From positions 1-41,064 of the forward strand of contig PLLH01000088.1 of NCBI GenBank assembly GCA_003140895.1: a stretch of DNA of 41,064 nucleotides, given 5' to 3'. Positions 32,154 to 41,005 of this stretch are shown piece after piece (position 1 is the stretch's first letter; every line of letters starts with the position of its first letter). The notes beneath the pieces are model-generated. The model saw only the letters and a program-made list of their open reading frames with translations, did no database searches and was not told where the DNA came from. The translations under genes and the position numbers were made by a program. The DNA is from Elusimicrobiota bacterium. GTDB lineage: Bacteria; Elusimicrobiota; Elusimicrobia; F11.

Positions 32154-33459
32154 GATGTTTGTTCATCCTTTTGTTTGCCAGGGCTTTGGCGGCGATGTCC
32201 GACCTGACATGAGCGTTCTTAAATTTAATCTTGTTCACGCCGTGATAAGCCTGTTGAACGGCGAGATCCAGCGTGGCCCCAAGCCCCGTCACACTGAGCA
32301 CGCGGCCCCCGGCGGTGACAATCTGATCCCCCGCCGCTTTCCTGGTCCCCGCGTGAAACACCAGAACTTGGGCCTCTTGCTCCACTCCCTCAAGGCCTGA
32401 TATCGGCACGCCTGTTTCAAACGTCCCCGGATAGCCGCCGGATGCCATCACAACGGTGCAGGCGGCCCCCGTTTTGATCTCCAAGCGGACATTTTTCAAC
32501 TCTTCTTGCGCTACCGCAAGGAAAGCTTCAAATAAATCGGACTCGACCAAGGGCAAGACGACCTGGGTTTCCGGGTCTCCGAGCCGCACATTAAATTCCA
32601 GCACCTGGGGACCTTTGTCCGTGAGCATGAGACCGAAGTAGATAATCCCCCGGTAAACGAACTTCTCGGCTTTGATCCCCCGAATAAAATTGTCCAAAAT
32701 CTCCCGCTCCACCACCGTTCGAACGGCCTCGGTGTAGAACGGGGTAGGAGCATAGGCTCCCATGCCGCCGGTGTTGGGGCCCTTGTCTCCGTCAAAAACC
32801 CGTTTATGATCCTGCGAGGCGGACAAGGGAAGAATCGTGGTCCCATCCGTGAGCGCCATGAGGCTCACTTCCGGCCCGCTCAGCGTTTCCTCAAGAACTA
32901 TTTTTTCGCCGGCGGCGCCGAACTTTTTCTCGTCCATGACCAATGCCACCGCTTTGAGAAGGTCCTCTTTGGACTCCGTCACGAAAACGCCTTTCCCGGC
33001 GGCCAGACCGTCCGCTTTCAAAACGCGGAAGGGGGCGCCGATGGGAGAATTGATGAAGGCCCGAGCCTCCGAGGCGCTCGTAAATTCTTTATACGCCGCC
33101 GTGGGAATCCCGTACTTCATCATGAAATTTTTGGCGAAGACTTTGCTCCCCTCCAATTGAGCGGCTTGTTTCCCGGCTCCCACCACACGGTGGCCTCTCA
33201 ATCGAAGATCGTCGGCCAAGCCGGCGACGAGAGGCGCCTCGGGCCCGATCACGGTGAGTTCAATTTTTTTCTCTTCAACGAATCGGATGACATCGGCGTG
33301 ATTTTTAACATCGAGGTTGACGAGAGTGGCCACCTTCGCGATGCCGGCGTTCCCCGGCGCGCAAAACACAAGGCCCACGCGCGGACTCAAGGAAATCGAT
33401 CTCGCGATGGCGTGCTCCCGCCCTCCGGATCCGATCACCAACACGGACGCTTTTGTCAT
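32128..33459 (-). CDS. purD: Phosphoribosylamine-glycine ligase (GAR synthetase)
   Basis: 443 residues. N-terminal VLVIGSGGREHAIA, VIGPEAPLVAGLAD, ATP-grasp region VLKADGLAAGKGVFVT, and GGMGAYAPTPF and FNVRLGDPETQVVLP near the metal site are family signatures. It joins phosphoribosylamine and glycine to form GAR with ATP. The start is in an ATGA overlap with purF. The C-terminal 15 residues are lysine- and histidine-rich and overlap purE. Confidence 0.97.
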   Translation of the reverse strand: MTKASVLVIGSGGREHAIARSISLSPRVGLVFCAPGNAGIAKVATLVNLDVKNHADVIRFVEEKKIELTVIGPEAPLVAGLADDLRLRGHRVVGAGKQAAQLEGSKVFAKNFMMKYGIPTAAYKEFTSASEARAFINSPIGAPFRVLKADGLAAGKGVFVTESKEDLLKAVALVMDEKKFGAAGEKIVLEETLSGPEVSLMALTDGTTILPLSASQDHKRVFDGDKGPNTGGMGAYAPTPFYTEAVRTVVEREILDNFIRGIKAEKFVYRGIIYFGLMLTDKGPQVLEFNVRLGDPETQVVLPLVESDLFEAFLAVAQEELKNVRLEIKTGAACTVVMASGGYPGTFETGVPISGLEGVEQEAQVLVFHAGTRKAAGDQIVTAGGRVLSVTGLGATLDLAVQQAYHGVNKIKFKNAHVRSDIAAKALANKRMNKHHDAKQALV

Positions 33460-34880
33460 GTATGTTTAAGAGCCTTTTCTAATTTGATGGGATAGCGACG
33501 GGTGAAACACGCGGTGCAGAAATCCTTGGTCTCCATGCCGGTCGAGTTCAGCATCCCTTGTTCGCTTAAATAAGCGAGGCTGTTCACTCCGAGATAGGCC
33601 CTGATTTTTTCGACGGGAAGATTGGCGGCGATGAGTTCCTTGCGAGTGGGGGTGTCGATGCCGTAAAAACAGGAGTCAATGATGGGAGGAGAACTGATTC
33701 GCATGTGCACCTCTCGAACTCCAACGCGTCTTAACATTCGGACCAACTTCCGGCTGGTGGTGCCGCGAACGATGGAATCGTCCACCAAAACGATATTTTT
33801 ATTGGCGAGAGCTTCCGTCACGGCATTGTACTTAATCTTGGCTCCAAAATCCCGGATGGACTGACGCGGTTCGATGAAGGTCCGCCCCACGTAATGGCTT
33901 CGAATGAGCCCCATGTCATAGCGAATGCCGGACTCCTCCGCGTATCCCATGGCCGCCACGCTTGCTGAATCGGGGATGGGGATCACCATATCGGTGCCGG
34001 GAGGCGGCGGGGCCTCTCTAGCGAGCTGCCGCCCCATTTCCCGGCGGATCTCGTAAACGTTGTGGCCGAAGATCTTGCTGTCCGGCCGTGAAAAGTAGAC
34101 ATATTCGAACACGCAATGCGCTTTCTGTTTGGTGGTTCGAATCGTATGCGATTCCAGGCCTTTGGCCGTGATATCAATCAGTTCCCCCGGCTCGACCTCT
34201 CGCACGTACCGGGCGCCGATCAAATCAAAGGCGCTCGTTTCGGAAGCCACGACCCACGTTTTCCCGATCCGGCCCAGGGAAAGCGGACGAACGCCATACG
34301 GGTCCCGAGCCGCCAAAATCCCCTTCTTCGTGATGAACACAAAGGAATACGCCCCTTCCAAACGCCGAAGCGCGTCCAAGAGCGGCCGCACAAAACCGGT
34401 CTCTTTGGATTTGGCGAAGAGATGTAGAACCACTTCGGTATCCGAGGTGGTTTGGAAAATGGCGCCCTGTTCTTCCAATTTTTTTCGAAGTTGGATGGCG
34501 TTGGTCAAATTCCCATTGTGCGCCACCGCGAGGCGTCCGTTCCCGGTGTTGGCGATGATCGGCTGGCAATTTTGAATTTTCGATCCGCCCGCCGTCGAAT
34601 ATCGGACATGGCCGATGGCATGGTTTCCGGTCAGTTGATCGAGGGTGGGTTTGTCAAAAATATCTCCCACCAGGCCCATGCTGATTTTGGAATGCATGCC
34701 GGACCCGTTTGAGGTGACGATGCCGGCAGCTTCCTGACCTCGGTGCTGGAGCGCGTAGAGAGAGAGATAAACGAGGCGGGCGGCGTCGGGACTGCCGAAC
34801 ACGGCGGAGACCCCGCACTCTTCGTGCATCTTGTCCGCCTTCGTACTGCCGAAAGGATTAACGAATGAAGGTTTTGGCAT
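33456..34880 (-). CDS. purF: Amidophosphoribosyltransferase (glutamine PRPP amidotransferase)
   Basis: 474 residues from ATG 34880, or 457 from ATG 34829 (MHEECGV). The N-terminal nucleophile Cys is in EECGVSAVFG; the longer start implies a propeptide of 21 residues that must be removed, against 4 for the shorter one. Bacillus-type enzymes also have a propeptide. Other motifs: LQHRGQEAAGIV, GHVRYSTAGG, the PRPP loop NIVLVDDSIVRGTTSRKL. Four cysteines near the C-terminal half (CFYGIDTPTRKELI, DFCTACFTRRYP) match the family that binds a [4Fe-4S] cluster. It makes phosphoribosylamine, the first committed purine step. It overlaps purQ (23 nt with the long start) and purD. Confidence 0.95.
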   Translation of the reverse strand: MPKPSFVNPFGSTKADKMHEECGVSAVFGSPDAARLVYLSLYALQHRGQEAAGIVTSNGSGMHSKISMGLVGDIFDKPTLDQLTGNHAIGHVRYSTAGGSKIQNCQPIIANTGNGRLAVAHNGNLTNAIQLRKKLEEQGAIFQTTSDTEVVLHLFAKSKETGFVRPLLDALRRLEGAYSFVFITKKGILAARDPYGVRPLSLGRIGKTWVVASETSAFDLIGARYVREVEPGELIDITAKGLESHTIRTTKQKAHCVFEYVYFSRPDSKIFGHNVYEIRREMGRQLAREAPPPPGTDMVIPIPDSASVAAMGYAEESGIRYDMGLIRSHYVGRTFIEPRQSIRDFGAKIKYNAVTEALANKNIVLVDDSIVRGTTSRKLVRMLRRVGVREVHMRISSPPIIDSCFYGIDTPTRKELIAANLPVEKIRAYLGVNSLAYLSEQGMLNSTGMETKDFCTACFTRRYPIKLEKALKHT

Positions 34881-35667
34881 AATCCACCACGCTCTTCCAG
34901 AATAGAAACCCGTCGCCGATGTCTTGGCCCACGTTTGATTTGAGGAGCGGCCAATTGGGATGCTGCTGACGCACCACAAACCGCTCCGGGTGAGGCATGA
35001 GTCCGATCACATTCCCGGCTTTGTTACAAATTCCAGCGATATTGTCCACCGAGCCGTTCGGGTTGTTCGACGCGTAACGAAACACGATTTGGCCGTTGGC
35101 TTTCAACTGGTCCAAGACGTTCGAACTCATCGTGATAAATTTCCCCTCTCCGTGAGCGATGGGAAGATCAAATTTTTTGGGAAGCGCCGTGAGCCAGTGG
35201 GCCGCCGATTTCTCGGCCTGAAGCGTCACCCATTCGCACTGGAACCGGCCGGAGTCATTTAGCGTTAACGTGACCCTTTGTTCATTATCCAAAGTTTCGA
35301 ACCCCGGAAGAAGCCCCGCCTTCACCAAAACTTGGAAACCGTTGCAGATACCCACGATCGGTTTTTTGGCTTCCACAAACCGTTCCAACTGATCCCTGAG
35401 CCGAAACCGGAGCTGATTGGCCAGCACCTTCCCGGCTGATATATCGTCCCCGTAGGAAAACCCGCCGGGAAACACCAACAACTGATAGGGATGAAGCCGC
35501 ACGCGGCCCATGAGCAACATGTTGATGTGAACCAAGTCCGACTCCGCGCCGGCCAGCGTCAGCGCGTGAAGGGTCTCCTGGTCGCAATTGGTTCCGGCCG
35601 CGCGGACCACAAGCGCCTTCACGGCGTAACTATTTCCATTGAATGACGTCAGATTCTTCATCATCAT
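34858..35667 (-). CDS. purQ: FGAM synthase glutaminase subunit
   Basis: 269 residues from ATG 35667, the last base of the purL stop (TAATG); two further ATGs follow at once. Class I glutaminase features: VVRAAGTNCDQET, FPGGFSYGDDISAGKV, nucleophile Cys in GICNGFQVL, and the His-Glu pair in GLMPHPERF. It releases ammonia for FGAR amidation in the PurLQS complex. It is slightly longer than Bacillus PurQ (about 227), mostly at the C-terminus. Confidence 0.96.
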   Translation of the reverse strand: MMMKNLTSFNGNSYAVKALVVRAAGTNCDQETLHALTLAGAESDLVHINMLLMGRVRLHPYQLLVFPGGFSYGDDISAGKVLANQLRFRLRDQLERFVEAKKPIVGICNGFQVLVKAGLLPGFETLDNEQRVTLTLNDSGRFQCEWVTLQAEKSAAHWLTALPKKFDLPIAHGEGKFITMSSNVLDQLKANGQIVFRYASNNPNGSVDNIAGICNKAGNVIGLMPHPERFVVRQQHPNWPLLKSNVGQDIGDGFLFWKSVVDYAKTFIR

Positions 35668-38123
35668 TACAGGCCTTTGAGGGTTCCTTTCCACGCGTTC
35701 TTCAATAACTCCACTTTCTCTTTAAAAAGCGTCTCGCCGTTACGGAACACAAACACCACCGGTTCCCGGACGGTTTCGCCGATCAACTGAACGCCACGCC
35801 CCCCCATGATGGTTTCAAATTCGCCTTTCCGGGTGGGTTCCACTTCAACCAAAAACCGCGACGGCGTTTCGGCAAATAAGAAGGGAACCGGATCTTGTGT
35901 GACGCCGGACAAATCCAGGCCGACGCCGACCTCGCCGCCAAAGGCCATCTCGGAGGCCGCCACCGCGAGCCCGCCTTCGGACAAATCGTGGCAGGCCAAC
36001 ACCAGACGGTACTTCATGGCCATTTGAAGTTTCTTATAGAGCGCTTTGGCGTTGACAAAATTAACGTCAGGGAATTTCCCGGAGGCCTCTCCCCACAACG
36101 ATGACACGAGAGACCCGGTGAGTTCCGTCCCGGTGTCCCCGATAAGATAAAGAAGGCTCTTTTGCGTCTTAAGTCCGGACGTCACGCATTGACGGACATC
36201 CTCCACAACGCCGATCGCGGACACAAGAAGCGTGGGCGGAATGGAATGCAAGTATCCGTCCGGCGATTTCCACGTGTTGTTAAAGCTGTCTTTCCCGGAA
36301 ATAAACGGCAGCTCATACGCCAGAGCCGCTTCAAGGCACCCCTCGGCGGCGCGGACCAGGCCGCCCAAATCACCGGCATTTTTGGAATCGCCCCAGCAGA
36401 AATTGTCCAGAATGGCCGCGTGAGTCAAGCCGCCGCCGACGGAAATCAAATTGCGGTAGGCTTCGTCCACCGCCACCTTGGCCATCACATACGGATCCCA
36501 CTTGCCCATCTCGGGATTAAGTCCATTGCTGACCGCGACGCCTTTCCATCCATTCAGTTTCGGACGAAACACACACGCGTCGGAGGGACCGTCATGGAAT
36601 ACCCCCATGAGCGGTTTGACGACGCTCCCGCCTTGAACCTCGTGATCGTATTGGCGGATGACGCTTTCTTTGCTGGCGATGATGGGATGCCGGAGCAGAG
36701 CCGTCCAAGTGCCGGCGATATCCGTCCGGCGCGTCTTCTCTCCCGAAGGCCCCGTGATGGTCACGCCCGCGTCCGACGTATACCGGGATTGATGTTCTTT
36801 CGCGTCCCAAACCGCGTTCAAATGAAGTTGAGGAAGGCCGTCGTGGAGAAAGGCCATGTCCAGATCCGCCACCACGTCCGCGTTGTACGTGAGACGCAGT
36901 TTCTTGTCATCGGTAAACCGCCCAATGGAGACCGCCTCCACGTCTTCCTGCGAGAAGAGCATGGACAACAAATTCCATTTTTCCGGCGGGACGGCGAGAA
37001 CCATCCGCTCCTGGGATTCAGAGACCCAAATCTCCCAGGCCTTGAGCCCTGGATATTTGAGCGGAACCGTGTCCAAAGCGACGTCGATCCCGGTGTCCTG
37101 GCCCAGTTCGCCGGCAGCGGAAGAAAGCCCGCCGGCGCCGCAATCGGTGATCGAGCGATAAAGCCCTTTGTCTCGCGCCACGAGAAGAACGTCCATCGTT
37201 TTCTTTTCCATGATGGCGTGTCCGATCTGAACCACATTCGAGGTGATTCCTTTTTCAAGAGGAGCGGACGAAAACGTGGCGCCGTGAATGCCGTCCCGGC
37301 CTGTGCGACCTCCCACCACAACAATCAAATCTCCCGCTTGGGCGTGTTTCGCGAGGGCTCTTATCGGCATAATCCCCACGGTGCCGCAAAACACAAGAGG
37401 GTTGCCGCCGTACCCGGCGTCAAAATAAACGGCGCCGTTCGCCGTGGGGATCCCCATCCGGTTTCCGTAATCCCGCACGCCGGAAATGACGCCCCTGGCG
37501 ATGCGCCGGGGAACAATGGCTCCGGCCGGCAAGTCTTTGGGCGACATATCCAAATTCCCGAAACAGAAGACGTCGGTGTTCAACACCGGTTTTCCGCCGA
37601 GGCCGCACCCCAAAATATCGCGGATCACGCCGCCGATTCCCGTTCCTGCGCCGCCGTAGGGTTCCAACGCCGAAGGATGGTTGTGCGTTTCAACTTTAAA
37701 CGAAACGCCGTCTTTCTCGTCAAAGGAAATCACGCCCGCGTTGTCTTTAAAAACGGAAAGGCACCATTGAGGCGACAGCGTTTCCGTGGCCTTCATGATG
37801 GTTTCTTTAAGGAGATTGGCGTATTCCTTCGTCCCGGAGTCCGTCAGCGGCCTCGTTCCGTACGCGTTGTCTTCCCGGTACGTATAAGCGGCGCGAAAGG
37901 TTTTGTGATTGCAATGCTCGCTCCACGTTTGGGCCAACGTCTCCAACTCCACGTCGGTGGGATCGCGCCCGATTTGAAGGAAATAATTCTGGATGACGCG
38001 CATTTCCTCCAGAGTCAACGAGAGAAGCCCGTCCTGGCTGATTTTTTGAAGCGCTTCAGCCCCGGCGTTCCGAAGGGGAACCGTCGACAGTGTTTTAGTT
38101 GGGTTTTCGGATGTCAATGTCAT
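35667..38123 (-). CDS. purL: FGAM synthase, synthetase subunit (small type)
   Basis: 818 residues. Small-type PurL, somewhat longer than the Bacillus enzyme (about 742), lacking a fused glutaminase. Signatures: LAQTWSEHCNHKTF with the catalytic His, FKVETHNHPSALEPYGGAGTG (substrate/metal), DCGAGGLSSAAGELG and HDLSEGGLAVAASEMAF. It amidates FGAR to FGAM with ATP and ammonia from PurQ, bridged by PurS. The ATG lies inside the end of purS (29-nt overlap), and purQ follows with a 1-nt overlap, so the three subunits are co-translated. Confidence 0.96.
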   Translation of the reverse strand: MTLTSENPTKTLSTVPLRNAGAEALQKISQDGLLSLTLEEMRVIQNYFLQIGRDPTDVELETLAQTWSEHCNHKTFRAAYTYREDNAYGTRPLTDSGTKEYANLLKETIMKATETLSPQWCLSVFKDNAGVISFDEKDGVSFKVETHNHPSALEPYGGAGTGIGGVIRDILGCGLGGKPVLNTDVFCFGNLDMSPKDLPAGAIVPRRIARGVISGVRDYGNRMGIPTANGAVYFDAGYGGNPLVFCGTVGIMPIRALAKHAQAGDLIVVVGGRTGRDGIHGATFSSAPLEKGITSNVVQIGHAIMEKKTMDVLLVARDKGLYRSITDCGAGGLSSAAGELGQDTGIDVALDTVPLKYPGLKAWEIWVSESQERMVLAVPPEKWNLLSMLFSQEDVEAVSIGRFTDDKKLRLTYNADVVADLDMAFLHDGLPQLHLNAVWDAKEHQSRYTSDAGVTITGPSGEKTRRTDIAGTWTALLRHPIIASKESVIRQYDHEVQGGSVVKPLMGVFHDGPSDACVFRPKLNGWKGVAVSNGLNPEMGKWDPYVMAKVAVDEAYRNLISVGGGLTHAAILDNFCWGDSKNAGDLGGLVRAAEGCLEAALAYELPFISGKDSFNNTWKSPDGYLHSIPPTLLVSAIGVVEDVRQCVTSGLKTQKSLLYLIGDTGTELTGSLVSSLWGEASGKFPDVNFVNAKALYKKLQMAMKYRLVLACHDLSEGGLAVAASEMAFGGEVGVGLDLSGVTQDPVPFLFAETPSRFLVEVEPTRKGEFETIMGGRGVQLIGETVREPVVFVFRNGETLFKEKVELLKNAWKGTLKGL

Positions 38124-38577
38124 GGATCAACTCATTGGCCAAGAATTTCTTAGCGAGGATTTTTAAATTTTTGGGGTCTTTGATCTTTGGAAATTGGTAC
38201 CGGTTCCCTGAGGACGCCCGGGCGGGCCCTTTAAGACCGAAATCTTTGAGCGCGGTTTCGACGGTTTCTCCAACGGGGTCGGTGACACCGGTTTTCGGCC
38301 ATACATCAACCACCCACTCCTTCACCTTACCTTTTTTGGCCTTGGCCGCGTCCGCCTGGACGGTAAATGTTTCAACCACGGGATCCACCAGGATCGTCTC
38401 GGCGATTTTCTCAAGCTGTTCGACGTTGAAATCCCCTTCCAACCGGTAAAGCCGGCACGTGGACACCGACGCGTTCGCCGCGGGCTCTCCCAGCTCAATG
38501 AGTTGAGACTGCACCTGGCGCGCCAAGGGGTCAAAGGCCGCTTTTTTGGGATGGATCTCTATGACGACTGGTTTCAT
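38095..38577 (-). CDS. purS: PurS-type protein made of two tandem PurS units
   Basis: 160 residues, twice the usual length of PurS (about 80). Both halves have the fold pattern: residues 1-74 with DPLARQVQSQLIELG and LVDPVVETFTVQ, and residues 87-160 with DPVGETVETALKDFG and LANELIHDIDIR. A lysine/alanine-rich linker (75-86) joins them. PurS forms a dimer that bridges PurL and PurQ; a fused pair would make that dimer within one chain. It lies directly between purC and purL, the normal PurS position, with a 4-nt overlap with purC. The two-unit reading is from visible sequence symmetry. Confidence 0.88.
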   Translation of the reverse strand: MKPVVIEIHPKKAAFDPLARQVQSQLIELGEPAANASVSTCRLYRLEGDFNVEQLEKIAETILVDPVVETFTVQADAAKAKKGKVKEWVVDVWPKTGVTDPVGETVETALKDFGLKGPARASSGNRYQFPKIKDPKNLKILAKKFLANELIHDIDIRKPN

Positions 38578-39467
38578 GATGGTGATTTAAACGTGGTGCC
38601 CGTGAGCCGCTCGAAGGCATCGATGTATTTGGCTCTCGTTTTTTCGACGATCAGGGGCGGAAGCGGCGGCACCGGAGGCTCCTTGGCCCATTTGATTTCC
38701 TCAAGATAATCGCGAACAAATTGTTTATCGAAGGAATCCTGCGAGCGCCCCTTTTGATAAATTTTGGCGTCCCAGAACCGGGACGAATCCGGCGTCAGCG
38801 CCTCGTCAATCAAAATCGGCTGCCCCCCAACCATGCCGAATTCAAATTTGGTGTCCGCCAGAATGATGCCTTTGGTTTCGGCCTCATCCCGCGCCGCTTT
38901 GTACAGCTCCAGGCTCTTCGCTCTCACGGTTTCGGCGAGCGGTTGGCCCAAACGAGCGGCGAATTCCTCAAACGTGATATTTTCATCGTGCTTGCCGCCT
39001 TCTTCTTTCGTTGTCGGCGTGAAGATAGGTTCCGGGAGTCGCTCGGATTCCAGAAGCCCTTTGGGAAGAGGAACGCCGCAGATGGATTGGGCCTTTTGAT
39101 ATTCCTTCCAGCCGGACCCGGCCAGATACCCGCGGACAATGCATTCGACGGGCAATTTCTCCGTTTTCTGCACCAGCATGGAGCGCCGGGCGAATTGCTG
39201 ACGGTAAGGCTTCACGTTCGCCGGATACCGGTTCACATCCGTCGTGATCAAGTGGTTCGCGATGACATGGGACAATTTTTTAAACCAAAATTCGGAGATT
39301 TCATTCAGCACAATCCCTTTGTCCGGTACCAGCGTCGGCAAAACGAAATCGAAAGCCGAGATGCGGTCGGTGGCCACCAGGAGCAAATGGTCGCCCAAAT
39401 CATAAACGTCCCGGACTTTACCTCTCCAGAGAAGCGGTAAATCAATTTTTTCTAAGGTCTTGGTCAT
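38574..39467 (-). CDS. purC: SAICAR synthetase
   Basis: 297 residues from ATG 39467, with AAGGAG upstream inside the 11-nt gap after guaA. The longer form (compare the yeast-type enzyme) is present: WRGKVRDVYDLGDHLLLVATDRISAFDF, VECIVRGYLAGSGWKEY, and LIDEALTPDSSRFW are family signatures. It joins CAIR and aspartate with ATP to form SAICAR, the substrate of PurB. Confidence 0.97.
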   Translation of the reverse strand: MTKTLEKIDLPLLWRGKVRDVYDLGDHLLLVATDRISAFDFVLPTLVPDKGIVLNEISEFWFKKLSHVIANHLITTDVNRYPANVKPYRQQFARRSMLVQKTEKLPVECIVRGYLAGSGWKEYQKAQSICGVPLPKGLLESERLPEPIFTPTTKEEGGKHDENITFEEFAARLGQPLAETVRAKSLELYKAARDEAETKGIILADTKFEFGMVGGQPILIDEALTPDSSRFWDAKIYQKGRSQDSFDKQFVRDYLEEIKWAKEPPVPPLPPLIVEKTRAKYIDAFERLTGTTFKSPS

Positions 39468-39478
39468 GGCCTCACTCC

Positions 39479-41005
39479 TTATTCCCACTCAATGGTGGCC
39501 GGCGGTTTTGACGAAATATCCAGCACCACGCGATTAATGCCTCTCACTTCGTTGATGATGCGGTTTGAAATTCGGGAGAGAACCGGACGCGGGATGTCCG
39601 CCCAATCCGCCGTCATGGCGTCTTGACTCGTCACAGCCCGCACGGCGACCGCGTTTTGATACGTGCGCTGGTCTCCCATGACGCCCACGGTTTTGACCGG
39701 GAGGAGAACCGCGAACGCCTGCCAGAGCCGCTCATATAGCCCCGCGGCGCGGATTTCCGATTCCACAATGGCGTCCGCTTCCTGCAAAAGGGCGACCCGG
39801 TCGGCGCTCACAGGCCCCAGGATCCGAACCGCCAGGCCCGGCCCCGGGAACGGATGCCGATCGATCATCTCTTTGGGAAGCCCCAATTCGCGCCCCAGCG
39901 CCCGCACTTCGTCTTTAAAAAGATATTTGAGAGGCTCAACCAATTTAAGCTTCATGCGCTTCGGAAGCCCGCCCACGTTGTGGTGCGTTTTGATCGTGGC
40001 GGACGGGCCTTTCACCGACACGCTCTCAATCACGTCGGGATACAAGGTTCCCTGCGCTAAAAACTTCACGTCTTTGATTTTTTTCGCTTCCGCGTCGAAC
40101 ACGCGGATAAATTCTTTTCCGATGATTTTCCGTTTCCGCTCGGGGTCGCTGACATTCTTCAGTTTCTTTAAAAACGCGGCGCCGGCGTCCACAACCCGAA
40201 GGTCATGTCCCAAAGATCCGTCAAAAATATTTTGAAGCCGTTCTTTTTCTCCCAAGCGAAGCACGCCATTGTCGACGAAAACGGCCGTGAGCTGGTGACC
40301 GATCGCCTTGTGAAGAAGAGCCGCCGCCACCGCCGAATCGACGCCGCCGGAAAGCCCCAGGATCACTTTTGAGTTGCCCACCTGTTCCCGGACGTCCCGG
40401 ATGGCTTCTTCCAGGAATGATTTCATGTTCCAGCTTGGCGTTTCTCCGCAGACCTTGAACATGAAATTCTTGAGCAGGGTCACGCCGTCCGGCGTGTGAT
40501 GAACTTCGGGATGAAACTGAACCCCGAAGAAATTTTTATGCGCGTGTCGAATGGCGGCGTGGGGGGCGTTTTCGGTCGTCGCCAACGTTTTAAACCCGGA
40601 GGGCATGCGCGTGGCGGCGTCCCCATGGCTCATCCACACCGGAAGGCGGCGCGGCATTCCGGCAAACACGGGATCATCGGTCGACACGTCCACCGTGGCC
40701 GGCCCGTATTCTCGTTTGGGCGCGCGACTCACCTCTCCCCCGAAATAGTCAATCAACACCTGAAGGCCGTAGCAGATCCCGAAGATCGGCAACCCCAGCT
40801 CGAAAATTTTCTTGTCGGGTTTGGGAGCCCCTTTTTCATACACACTCGACGGCCCTCCGGAGAGAATAATCCCTTTCGGATTCAGCTTTTGAATCACGGC
40901 AGCCGTTACGGAGAAAGGATGGATCTCGCAATACACCTGCGACTCACGCACCTTCCGGGCGATGAGTTGCGTGTATTGAGAACCGAAGTCGAGGATGATG
41001 ATCAT
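39479..41005 (-). CDS. guaA: GMP synthase (glutamine-hydrolysing)
   Basis: 508 residues. Glutaminase domain (1-190) with the nucleophile Cys in GICYGLQVL and the His-Glu pair in GVQFHPEVHHT; ATP-pyrophosphatase loop LGLSGGVDSAVAAALL; C-terminal dimer domain with HPFPGPGLAVRILG and the final PATIEWE. It converts XMP to GMP. It is the first complete gene of the superoperon in the window. The ATG lies directly after the stop of the cut gene upstream, so the operon begins beyond the right edge. Confidence 0.98.
   Translation of the reverse strand: MIIILDFGSQYTQLIARKVRESQVYCEIHPFSVTAAVIQKLNPKGIILSGGPSSVYEKGAPKPDKKIFELGLPIFGICYGLQVLIDYFGGEVSRAPKREYGPATVDVSTDDPVFAGMPRRLPVWMSHGDAATRMPSGFKTLATTENAPHAAIRHAHKNFFGVQFHPEVHHTPDGVTLLKNFMFKVCGETPSWNMKSFLEEAIRDVREQVGNSKVILGLSGGVDSAVAAALLHKAIGHQLTAVFVDNGVLRLGEKERLQNIFDGSLGHDLRVVDAGAAFLKKLKNVSDPERKRKIIGKEFIRVFDAEAKKIKDVKFLAQGTLYPDVIESVSVKGPSATIKTHHNVGGLPKRMKLKLVEPLKYLFKDEVRALGRELGLPKEMIDRHPFPGPGLAVRILGPVSADRVALLQEADAIVESEIRAAGLYERLWQAFAVLLPVKTVGVMGDQRTYQNAVAVRAVTSQDAMTADWADIPRPVLSRISNRIINEVRGINRVVLDISSKPPATIEWE

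Noticed and set aside
36162-38153. 663-aa plus-strand ORF
   Set aside because: Antisense to purL, which has complete catalytic motifs. The long open frame results from codon bias in purL.
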